From: Pyronema omphalodes
Taxonomy: Eukaryota; Ascomycota; Pezizomycetes; Pezizales; Pyronemataceae
Reading direction: 5' to 3'
DNA length: 64,000 bases
Assembly (NCBI GenBank): GCA_024516155.1
Contig: JAJJXM010000035.1
Coordinates: 496,001-560,000, forward strand
Below, one piece after another: positions 53,014 to 62,247 of the stretch; within the stretch, counting starts at the first letter, position 1; the number at the start of each line of letters is the position of its first letter. The notes beneath the pieces are model-generated. The model was given only the letters and a program-made list of their open reading frames with translations, searched no databases and was not told the DNA's origin. Both the position numbers and the translations under genes were made by a program.

Positions 53014-54469
53014 ATGTCGCCAAAACAACGACAGAACAACGCCCAACGATCGAAACGGTCCGAGAACGCGTACAACGTTCTAGCCGACCCTCCTCATGAT
53101 GGATCCAATCCTACTTTTGATGGAAGAGATGGAAAAGTTGATGAAGATGATGGAAACTTCGCTGGAAAGCCCTTCCAGAGCGTGGTCTTGGCAGGATCAC
53201 CAGTTCCTTCGGCTTCAACAAAGCAGAAACAGGCGACAACTGAACCCAGCCTGTTCAGTAAATACCGTCGTCAAATAGTATCTGCAGTTAATGAGGCAGC
53301 CTCGCGTAATGACAACTATGCCACCCTTGACCAACTGTTTGCAGACAACTGGACCGAGTTCATAGGAGCCAGCTACCTGGGGGTACACCAGACCTATCAG
53401 GACACACAGCAACGCTTCAATACACTCGAGGAATCCATACGCAACAACAACGATGCGATACACGGCAGATTCGACGTCATGATGACGAAATTTAACGATC
53501 TGCTCTTCGAAAACGCGACGCTGCGCGAAGCATACGTCTCTACACAGGCAGAAACAGCAGCCCTCAAGGCTGCTGTGGACGCCCTGACGAAGAAAATCGA
53601 CGAACAGCAACAAGTCATTTCGGCGCCCCCCTCACCGAACCTCACGGCCTCTTCCTCCGCCCATGGAAGAGATGACTATGCAACTGTCCGTTGTCCAACA
53701 TGACATTCAGGATGTCCTGGACGCTGTTCGCAACCCTCCTGGCAAGAGAAAGCGAAGGGGCAGCGACCAGAACACCGAACCCACATCACCAACGACCAGA
53801 GTACCGGTCAACCACAAACCGAGAGCTGCATCACCGGTGCGAAGCCTGATGCACTCAAAACATGCGACTACCGCCGCCCAGGACAAGCTTGATGCCCTCA
53901 AGCTCAAGTCCCCCCTACCTCTCCTCGCAATCACATCGACCGAAGCGACATCGGAACCTCACCCTGACAGTTCATCTGCTCAGGACACACCTCTACCCGA
54001 CGCCCCAAGCACTGCCCCTGCTGAGACCAACGGATGGAAGACTGTGGAGGCGAAGGCTACACAGAGGAAGAAGCAGAGAGTGCAGGAGACGAGACCGACG
54101 GCAGCGACACCCAGCAAGACCCCTACAACAAAGAATGGTGGCCGGGGAAAGAATACCCACCAACCCAGAACGACAACCCCCTCTGCAAAGAAGACTTGGG
54201 CAGAAGTCGTCAAGAGCGGAGGCATCAACGTCCAGATTGTGCTGGGGAATGGCAATCTTGGACTGACAACACCACCGACAAGAAGGGGAGAGAGGCGAGG
54301 GGGAGCAGCGAGAAGGCTGAGGAAGAAGGAAGGAGAAGGGGAGAGAGGGGAGGAGAAGAGGGGCAGGGCGGGCCCGGGTGTCTCAAAGGGCAAAGAGTCA
54401 GAAGACACCGGCGGAGGAGTTGAGAGAGGAGAGGAGAGTGGGGGCGTAGGTGGCCCGGCGGCTGTTTAA
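53014..54469 (+). pseudogene. hL-1 ORF1-like gene, copy b, one frameshift
   Basis: ATG at 53014. The frame is open to 53703, then one extra base near 53655 (TCCGCCCATGG against TCAGCGATGG) moves the rest into the frame 53663-54469. Otherwise it matches copy d throughout: coiled coil about 53410-53620, linker, the TWAEVVKSGG motif at about 54200, basic tail. With a single recent lesion, it shows the ORF was intact shortly before or at insertion. Confidence 0.85.
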
Positions 54470-54748
54470 CTTTGCTTTGGTTTTGTTTTTTGCTTTGTGG
54501 GGGAAATAAAGGCGGAAAAATGGTTAAAAACGGGAGGGGAAGGGTGGAGGAAATGGGGGAACGACCCGGCGAGGTGGCCTCCGAGCGTACAGGGCTCCTG
54601 GAACAGACGACGCTTGATGAACAAAAGCACAACGAGACTTGGGGGTCTACAACCCCACACCCTAACGACAAGCTCTGGGGCATACCCAGTGAGAGCTCGG
54701 CCTGACACCCGGGTTTCTTAATTTTGTATTTACTGTAGATTCCGCCAT

Positions 54749-54760
54749 AACCTTACGGTT
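54749..54760 (+). other. 3'-end hairpin AACC-TTAC-GGTT
   Basis: In hL-1 copy b before the (TAAA)n tail. Confidence 0.6.
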
Positions 54761-55785
54761 GGATGCGTGTATGAGTTAATAAATAAATAAATAAAACGAA
54801 TTCGTGCATCGTGGTGGTGGGCGGGGCACCAACCAACTTCTCGTGCAGCTCGAGGGACAGGCCGTTACGCAGGGCATCCATGGTGGCGGCTTCGTCCCAG
54901 CCTAACTCTGCGACTAGGCGGGAGAACTCTGCATAGTAGTCCGAAAATTCGCGGTTGTTTTGTCGGAGATTTTGTAGTTTGAAACGAGCCGTTGCGCGCT
55001 CGTCCGGGTCTCCATAGGTACGCTGTAAAATTTTAATGACGTCCTCGACGTCGTTGAGGGCCCAGCGGTTGCCATTTTCCTTGATATAAGGAAGAATCTG
55101 ATCCAAGGCGCGTCCGCGGAGGCGGCCCATGGCATAAGAAATCGGTTTATGGGGGGTCGGGAAACGTAGTTCGTCGCTAACCAACTTGATGCGAAGCAAG
55201 GAGACAAAGCGGCGGAGGTCCTCCCTGTTGGACCCGTCGAAGGTTGGCGGATCCGAGATTTTGTCTCCGGTCACGCGGATGCCGGGGGAGGCGAGTAGCG
55301 CGTTGATGAGTTCACGCTGGCGGGTGAGCTCCTTCTCGTAGTAGTGGATTTCATTTGTATCGGCTTGTTCCTCCGGGGTTAGGAGGATCTCGGGGTCTCG
55401 GGGGGGGGGTCTTGGAATTGGTGCGATTATAGCGGGGGCGGGGGCTGCGGCTGCGGCTGTGGTAGGGGGTGCGGCGGCTCGCGGTGCTGGTTCTGGGCCG
55501 TTCGGGTAAACCTGGACGGAGCCAGTCTGGATCACGACAGGGGGAATCGGGGCAGGGGTGGGAGCTTCCGGAGCGCGGGAGGCGACAGGGCTGGACACCC
55601 GAGTGCTGTTACGGGAGCCGGGGGTTTCCGCGAGGTCGTTTAAGAGATAACCCGTGGGGTGGTCCTGAGCGTCTAAGATGGATTGTGCGAGTTGTTTGGT
55701 GAAGGTAAGCGGTTCATGGCCGTCAGGGAACTGGGTCATGGCGGCAGCGTTCACAATTTGCTGCCAGTGTCCTTCGTCAATAAGT

Positions 55786-56028
55786 TTAATATGCATTCTG
55801 GCGGGCTCTGAGGATTGGCTTGAGTCTGATGGTGCGGCGGATGTGCTCCTGATAAGTGTAGTCCTGGAGTTGCCAGCGGACCACAAGGTAGCAGTTATTT
55901 TCTGCTCGTCGGATGGTTCTTCGCACTGCGCCAGCGAATCTGTCGGGGATCCCAAAGCTTTCGTGTAAGGTGTGCGTTTCAAGAGCTTGTTTTAGTGCGT
56001 AGGTCCAGGCAGAACCGGTGCGGTTCAT
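55786..56028 (-). CDS. Small leader ORF upstream of Chromo-B2 gag (80 aa)
   Basis: ATG at 56028 to TAA at 55786-55788, overlapping the gag ATG by 11 nt exactly as in Chromo-B1. It differs from the B1 version at several residues. The gag frame is open through this stretch too, from a TTG at 55982. Confidence 0.45.
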   Translation of the reverse strand: MNRTGSAWTYALKQALETHTLHESFGIPDRFAGAVRRTIRRAENNCYLVVRWQLQDYTYQEHIRRTIRLKPILRARQNAY

Positions 56029-56052
56029 GCGTGTCGGTTGAATAATTAATCG

Positions 56053-56061
56053 ATCGAACGT
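56053..56061 (-). other. Chromo-B2 primer-binding site (self-priming type)
   Basis: ACGTTCGAT on the minus strand, two bases inside the 5' LTR; complement at 56273-56281. Confidence 0.55.
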
Positions 56062-56063
56062 AA

Positions 56064-56597
56064 TGTCAGGGAACCGAGAACGGACGTTCAAGGGACACAC
56101 TGAACACTACCGGCAAGAGGGACTAGGCAGGTTCCGGCACGGGGAACGGCAGGACAAGGACCGAAGTGCTTGTCAGACGGACGGCACACTAAACAGGAAC
56201 AGGGACAAGGACAAGAGTGACGTAGGACTTGGAAGAAGAAGTCTTATATTAGGAGCAAGGAGAAGACACAAGACGTTCGATGGAGAATCTCAACAACGGG
56301 GAGGCAAGCCTCCTTATGTACAAAGGGGCGGCCAGCACTCTTGCTGGGCCGTCATACAATCATCGCTACATGAGCTTCCGTTCTCCATCAATTCACCTGC
56401 GACGCCACAGCTCTCCAGCTCGTGGTACGTCATCCATTATCAATCAGTCTCTCAGTCACAATGGCACGGCACACACAACAACACAACAACACAACGGCAA
56501 CACAACACAACACGGCAAGACAACGGCACGATGTCAATCAACAACCACGACAACATGATGACGCAACACAACGGCTCGTCAGCCGTGTGCCGTGACA
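56064..56597 (-). repeat. Chromo-B2 5' LTR
   Basis: 534 bp; the promoter for the element would lie here, reading leftward. Confidence 0.95.
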
Positions 56598-57794
56598 CCG
56601 CGGGTTCTGGGCCAGGGTGACCGGGTTGTTGCTCCGTTCGATTTCTTCTCGGAGGAGGCGCATTCCTTCCTCAGTGTCGGGGTAGATGTCTGTGGGGATG
56701 CCGTGGACGGCGAGTTTATACCATCGTTCGTTGATGTGGGGGTTGTCGAGAGAGGGGTGTACCGTTTGGGCAGCGCGTTGAATTGTTTCTAAGTGTGCGG
56801 TTAGCTCTTCGGTGGTGGTAGCAGGGTTCAGTGTCAAGATGATATTTCCCGCTTGGTTTTTGCAGACCGTAGTGACTCCCATGTGAGAGGGGGCTTTGGC
56901 CTCTAGCAGTGCTTTGTTCACTGCGAAGCCCACTTCTACTCTCGTGTGGACCGGGAGGACACTGGGGTTGGGGCAGGGCAGGATGATTTCCTGGGGGCGT
57001 GTTCGGGGCTGTTGTTTGACGACGGGGCGAGTAGTGGCGGGTGTGGGGTTGGTGGGGGGGTTGGCTTTGAGGAGAGTTTTGGTCTTGGAGGGGTCCGCCC
57101 ACGGCGCCGAGGGTGCGTTGGAGGGGCGGGTTGCAGTCCGGCGTGCGTCGAGGGGGATGGCGATGTTGTTGCTGCGCAAAATTCCTTCGAGCATGTGGCA
57201 TCTCGCCATCCAATGGTGTATGTCGTTGGAGGTGGGCGTGGTGGCGGGTGCGGTGTCGGGGGCGGTCGGGGGGTTGTCGGTGAGGTGGTCGGTTCGGGGC
57301 TGGGTGTTGGTTCGGTGTAGTTTGTCGATGCGTTTGGTCACAGTTTCGAGGCGTTGGTTCATTGGGCGGAGGAGATCCATGATGTTCGTCTTGATCAGTT
57401 CGGATCAGGTCGCGAGGTTGACGTCGGAAGTAGTTATTGCGTGCTGGCTGTCGTTGAGGTTCAGGTCAGAGTCGGATTCGGAGACGGTGTCGGGGCAGCT
57501 GTCAGTGTCCATAGCGGTCGGCATTGTTTCGACAGGGGTCCCATCGAGGTTCACGCGGGTGTTTGTTTTCGGTCGGGTGGCATTTTTGCGGAGGAGGTCG
57601 AGGTCAAGTCTAGAGTCGGATTTGGTGGGGCGTTTGGTGACTTTTCCAGAGACGGTCGTTGATTTCTTAGAGGTCGCGATGGCGGAGGAGCCAGCGTGCG
57701 GGGCGTTGATGCGGGAAAGCTCGTCGGGGCTAAAAATATTCTCGGGTACCTGCATACGCGAGGGCGTGGCAGGGATGGGTGCGTTAGCGTCCAT
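56598..57794 (-). pseudogene. LINE-B1 ORF1, N-terminal part, one TGA
   Basis: ATG at 57794 (MDANAPIPATPS). The frame is open to a TGA at 57405-57407 and continues in the same frame from there to the Chromo-B2 junction at 56598. A Ser/Thr/Asp-rich start is followed after the TGA by a coiled-coil-like stretch (MNQRLETVTKRIDKLH), a Pro/Thr-rich linker and the ORF1 core (VEVGFAVNKALLEAK, NERWYKLAVHGIPTD). LINE-B3 also has a stop a little after the same region, though not at the same codon. The missing C-terminus is at 47820-48311. Confidence 0.85.
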
Positions 57795-58242
57795 CGCTTA
57801 GCCGGTGGTACGGTAAGCGATGGCGAAGAGTCACGTGAGGAGGCTCTCGCTAAGCGAGCACGAACATTTCTCGCGAGGAAAGGGGTCCGGAAGGGGGGAA
57901 ATTTGGGGTGTCACCACAACCAGTGCTGCTGGTGGGGGGGGGATTTGGGGGAGGGGGGATTTCGGTATGCAGAAACCGAAAATAAGGTCGGTTTGATGAT
58001 TGGAGGGCGGGTGGTAGAGCGGCGTTGATGAAAGTGCCCGGAATCCGGCCCGGAGGTCCCAGAATCGCGTTTTTCCGCTGAATCTCAACGGTAAACGGTA
58101 GCTGGGTTCCGAAAATCGAGATTCGGGGTAATTCCGAGGTAAGAAATCGATTACCGATTCGAAGATCGGGGAAATTGTTGTTGTTGTCGCAAATGTAGGG
58201 GGGGGTCAGCGGTTGCTGTGTGGTTTTTTGTTTGTTTGTTTT
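57795..58242 (-). promoter_or_regulatory. LINE-B1 5' UTR
   Basis: About 430 bp from ACCACACAGCAACCGCTGA near 58222 to the ORF1 ATG. It aligns in inverted orientation with the LINE-B3 5' UTR (58430-58854). LINEs usually keep an internal promoter here. Extra (CAAA) units at 58223-58242 lie between the motif and the target duplication. Confidence 0.65.
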
Positions 58243-58258
58243 GTCGTGGGGTGTGTCC

Positions 58259-58424
58259 ACACTTAGACTAATGAGGGTTTGTTGTGCGAACGCGTCAAAA
58301 ATACTTCTGGGCGACTTGTCTGCGCAGAGGCTACCTCGCCGGGTTCCCGCCTTTCCTCCTCCCTTCCCCTCCCATGTTTCAACCAATTTCCTGCCTTTAT
58401 TTCCTCCCCAAAGCAAAACTAAAT
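58259..58424 (-). mobile_element. Fragment X, right part
   Basis: Continues 43088-43254 upstream: CACACTTAGACTAATG..., the GGAAATAAAGGC block, to about 58424. It matches 355-530 of hL-1 copy a. It ends where LINE-B3 begins. Confidence 0.7.
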
Positions 58425-59979
58425 CCACACCACACAGCAACCGCTGACCCCCCCTGCATTTTCGACAACAACCTCAAATTTCCCGGCTCTGCCGACGGAA
58501 ATCGCTTTCTGGCACTCAGGTTACCCCGAATCCCGATTTCCAGGCCCAAATTCCCGTTTACCGTTGGGTTTCAGCGGAAAAACGCGATTCTGGGACCTCC
58601 GGACCGGCCAACGGGCCTTTCCATCAACGCCGCCACACCACCCGCCCTCCGATCATCATACAAACCTCATTTTCGGTTTGGGCATACCGAATTCCTCCCC
58701 TCCCCAAATGCCCCTTTCGCCAGCAGCACTGATTGTGGTGGACCCCAAAATTTCCCCCCTTTCAGACCCCCTCTCTTCGTGACGATTTTCTCTCGCTTAA
58801 CCAGAGCCTCTCACGTGACCCGTGGCCTTCGCTTACGGGCATCCCGATTTAGCGATGGACGCTAATGCGCCCCTCCCGCCGACCCCCTCGCTTATGCAGG
58901 TACCAGTTGACACCTGCAGCCCTGCCACCCAAGTTCCGACAGCCCGAAGACACCAAATCATAGCCATCGACCCCACCTCTGCGATGTCCACCGACCCCCT
59001 CGCCCGCGCAGATGCCCCTCACGCAGGCACATCCTCCACCATCGCCCCCTCCCGCAGAAAGCCCACCTCCTCTTCTACCCGCAACACCGCCCACCTCAGC
59101 AGAATCTCCAAATCCGAAATCCACCTCCTCCGACGCACTGTCGGGGACATGAAACGTGCCGCCATTGCTCGCCTCGATAACAACCCCGACATGCGCAACC
59201 TCGACGACACCCCCACCCTGCCAGACCCCATCGACATCGACTCCGACACCGACCTTGACGACGAAGAGGAATAAGAATCAACACTCCAGCCAAGCGACGA
59301 ATTCCTCACCACCATCGCCACCATGATCTCGAAAACCACCAACGACGCCCTTCGCCCTATAGTACAATCCATCGACACCATCAACTGACGACTCGGCAAA
59401 ATCACCAAACCCAGCCACCTTCCACCGCAACAGCCCCAGCAACAGCCCCATGCCGAAACGATAACCGCTGCCACCCAACCCCCGGACGATCTCCAGCATC
59501 TGAAGGAGCGATGCCGAATGCTGGAAGCCACCCTCCGACACCATAATATCCCCCTAGCGACCTCCACCACCCCCCGCTGCCAGAACCCACAAGCAACGAA
59601 CAAACCAGCAGCACCCTGGACCAGCGGAAACGCAGCAAACGACCTCCTCTCCTCCGGCCACGCCCCTCAACGCACCCCGACCGCACACCCAACCCCACGA
59701 CCACCCTGACCGCGCCCCCAGTGCATCATCGTGCCGTGCACCAACCCCTCTGAACTCAACGTGAACGCCAGGGTTAGCGTAGGACTCGCCGTCAACACCG
59801 CTTTGGCTAAGTCCCGGGCTCCACCTGACATGGGGGTAACTATGATAAGACAAACTGCGAACGGGAACCTTCTGCTAACCATGTCGGACAACACAACTGA
59901 GGCAGAGCTGACGGAGAACCTAGCTACGATACAGGCAGCCAAACAGACAGTCCACACCTCCCTATCCGGGAGCTCCGCT
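58425..59979 (+). mobile_element. LINE-B3, 5' part of a LINE-B relative
   Basis: Plus strand, head-to-head with LINE-B1. The 5' UTR starts ACCACACAGCAACCGCTGA at about 58430. It is followed by ORF1 and cut at 59979 by hL-1 copy c. A 97-bp RT fragment of the same family and orientation lies beyond copy c (62151-62247). Confidence 0.8.
58855..59979 (+). pseudogene. LINE-B3 ORF1, N-terminal part with stops
   Basis: ATG at 58855 (MDANAPLPPTPS, like LINE-B1). It is open to a TAA at 59272, with further stops at about 59386 and 59707. Blocks shared with LINE-B1: the Asp-rich segment DIDSDTDLDD, the ERCRMLEATLRHHNIPL helix and the core start (NARVSVGLAVNTALAKSRAPPDMGVT) at about 59760-59850. It is cut before the main core and knuckles. 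Confidence 0.75.
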
Positions 59980-60177
59980 ACACCACACGGCAACGGCGAC
60001 CCCCCCCCCTGCATTCTCAACAACGAGCACCGAAACCCCCGGTTTTCTCATCGGATTCGCATTCGCAGCACTCTGTTACGTTATTCTCTGAATTTTCAGG
60101 GAATTCTACGTTGTTTTTGTTGACTTTTGTCGCAACATCTGAGTTTTCACGAGTTTTGGCTTACCCCACCTCACGAA

Positions 60178-61827
60178 ATGTCGCCAAACAACGACAGAAC
60201 AACGCCCAACGATCGAAACGGTCCGAAAACGCGTACAATGTTCTAGCCGACCTTCCTCATGATGGATCTACTCCTACTTTTAATGGAAGAGATGGAAAAG
60301 TTGATAAAGTTGATGGAAACTTCGCTGGAAAGCCCTTCCAGAGCGTGGTCTTGGCAGGATCACCAGTTCCTTCGGCTTCAACACACCAACCACCGACGAC
60401 AAAACAGGTGGTAGAGCTGTACAACGCCTACGCAGCCCGGATGGACCAGTATCGTAAGGGTCCTAAAACCTACCTCCGATGGAAGCGATGGAAAAGGCGA
60501 TGGAGTTGATGGCAACTTCACTGGGAAGGCCTCCCAGAGCGTGGTCCCGGCAGGATCACCAGCCCCTTTGGCTTCTACACTGCAGCAACAGGCGACAGCT
60601 GAACAAAGCCGGTTCAGGGACTACCGCCGCTCGTGTGTATCTGCAATTAATAAGGCAATCGCAGTTGACGACAACTATGCCACCCTAGATCAACTGTTTC
60701 ATGACAACCAAGCCGAACTCACTGGAGCCAGCTTCCTGGCGATACAACAGATCCACCGGGACACACAGCGACGCTTCAATACCCTCGATAACACCATTCG
60801 CAACAACAGCGATGAGATGCGCCACAGATTCGACGTCATGATGACCAAATTCAACGATCTGCTCTGCGAAAACGCGACGCTGCGCAAAGCATACGACTCT
60901 ACACAGGCAGAAACAGCAGCTCTCAAGGCTGCTGTGGACGCCCTGACGAGGAAGATCGACGAACAGCAACAAGTCATTTCGGCGCCCCCCTCACCGAACC
61001 TCACGGCCTCTTCCTCAGCGATGGAAGAGATGACTATGCAACTGTCCGTCGTCCAACATGACATTCAGGATGTCCTGGACGCTGTCCGCAACCCTCCTGG
61101 CAAGAGAAAGCGAGGGGGAAGCGACCAGAACACCGAACCCACCTCACCAACGACCAGAGCACCGGTCAACCACAAACCGAGAGCTGCATCACCGGTGCGA
61201 AGCCTGATGCACTCGAAACATGCGACTACCGCCGCCCAGGACAAGCTTGATGCCCTCAAGCCTATGTCCCCCCTACCTCTCCTCGCGATCACGTCAACCG
61301 ATGCGACACCGGAACTTCACCCTGACAGTTCAACTGCTCAGGACACACCTCTACCCGACGCCCCAAGCACTGCCCCTGCTGAGACGAACGGATGGAAGAC
61401 TGTGGAGGCGAAGGCTACGCAGAAGAAGAAGATGAAAGCGCAGGAGACGAGACCTACGGCAGCGACACCCAGCAAGACCCCTACAACGAAGAATGGTGGA
61501 AGGGGAAAGAATACCCACCAACCCAGACAGACAACCCCCTCCGCAAAGAAGACTTGGGCAGAAGTCGTCAAGAGCGGAGGCATCAACGTCCAGATTGTGC
61601 TTGGGAATGGCAATCTTGGACTTACAACACCACCGACAAGAAGGGGAGAGAGGCGAGGCGGGGCAGCGAGAAGGCTGAGGAAGAAGGAGGGAGAAGGGGA
61701 GAGAGGGGAGGAGAAGAGGGGCAGGGCGGGCCCGGGTGTTTCAAAGGGCAAAGAGTCAGGAGACACCGGCGGAGGAGTTGAGAGAGGGGAGGAGAGTGGG
61801 GGCGTAGGGGGCCCGGCGGCTGTTTAA
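60178..61827 (+). pseudogene. hL-1 ORF1-like gene, copy c
   Basis: ATG at 60178, followed at once by a one-base loss (CCAAACAACG against CCAAAACAACG). The body is then open to 60509 and from 60541 to 61827. A block encoding DGNFAGKPFQSVVLAG occurs twice (about 60313 and 60510), separated by a ~100-bp stretch not seen in other copies, so the N-terminal part is rearranged. The 428 codons from 60541 on cover the coiled coil, hinge, linker, KTWAEVVKSGG and basic tail without a stop. Confidence 0.8.
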
Positions 61828-62104
61828 CTTTGCTTTGGTTTTGTTTTGCTTTGTGGGGGAAATAAAGGCGGAAAAATGGTTAAAAATGGGAGGGGAAGGG
61901 TGGAGGAAATGGGGGAACGACCCGGCGAGGTGGCCTCCGAGCGTACAGGGCTCCTGGAACAGACGACGCTTGACGAACAAAAGCACAACGAGATTTGGGG
62001 GTCTACAACCCCACACCCTAACGACAAGCTCTGGGGCATACCCAGTGAGAGCCTGGCCTAACACCCGGGTTTCTTGATTTTGTATTTACTGTAGATTCCG
62101 CCAT

Positions 62105-62116
62105 AACCTTACGGTT
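62105..62116 (+). other. 3'-end hairpin AACC-TTAC-GGTT
   Basis: In hL-1 copy c before the (TAAA)n tail. Confidence 0.6.
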
Positions 62117-62150
62117 GGATGCGTGTATGAGTTAATAAATAAATAAATAA

Positions 62151-62247
62151 ATTCCTCGAGGACTGCACAATCGCCCTTGCTTTTGATGGCCAAACCGACA
62201 AACAACGCCCGGTTAAGACCGGAATCCCGCAAGGTTCCCAAAATACG
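62151..62247 (+). pseudogene. LINE RT fragment
   Basis: Reads FDGQTDKQRPVKTGIPQGS, the RT motif region also found in LINE-B1 ORF2 (near 45870). It is open for the whole 97 bp and cut on both sides by hL-1 copies c and d. Confidence 0.8.

Larger units (their letters stand above)
52944..54795 (+). mobile_element. hL-1 copy b (TAAA-tail type)
   Basis: A 1852-bp insertion in the Chromo-B2 gag with a perfect 14-bp target duplication ACGAATTCGTGCAT (52930-52943, 54796-54809). It begins at the ACGT(C/T)GTTTTTGTTGAC position, so about 140 bp of the 5' UTR of copies c and d are missing. It holds one ORF, a 3' UTR shared with LINE-A, the hairpin and (TAAA)n. It is the innermost and therefore the most recent insertion of its nest. 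Confidence 0.95.
52584..55796 (-). pseudogene. gag: Chromo-B2 Gag, split by hL-1 copy b
   Basis: The ATG at 55796 (MHIKLIDEG) runs open through the Pro/Ala-rich N-terminal half and the capsid domain to 54810, where hL-1 copy b intervenes. It resumes at 52943 and runs through the CCHC knuckle (CLYCGGLGHMAASC) to the stop at 52584. Apart from the insertion the frame is intact, which makes it the reference for the C-run frameshift in Chromo-B1. The slippery heptamer lies six bases before the stop ends. Confidence 0.9.
48317..56597 (-). mobile_element. Chromo-B2, near-intact chromovirus (carries hL-1 copy b)
   Basis: Minus-strand element with 534-bp LTRs (48317-48850, 56064-56597) and a perfect 5-bp duplication CCGCG (48312-48316, 56598-56602). 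The LTRs differ at only about three positions by eye, so it is younger than Chromo-B1. Pol is one long ORF and gag is broken only by hL-1 copy b (52944-54795). It lies inside ORF1 of LINE-B1. Confidence 0.95.
43255..58242 (-). mobile_element. LINE-B1, full-length Tad-like LINE (carries Chromo-B2)
   Basis: The element starts with the ACCACACAGCAACCGC motif near 58222 and has ORF1 (57794 to 47820, split by Chromo-B2), an intact ORF2 (47827-43886), a ~600-bp 3' UTR, hairpin and (CAAA)n tail. It is flanked by a perfect 16-bp target duplication. Without Chromo-B2 it would be about 6.7 kb. LINE-B2 and LINE-B3 are its relatives in the window. Confidence 0.9.
59980..62150 (+). mobile_element. hL-1 copy c (TAAA-tail type)
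   Basis: Full-length copy from ACACCACACGG to (TAAA)n. The left flank is LINE-B3 ORF1 and the right flank is a LINE RT segment, so the two flanks do not match as a target duplication. It may be a recombinant of two insertions. It contains an internal partial duplication at about 60300-60590. Confidence 0.85.
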
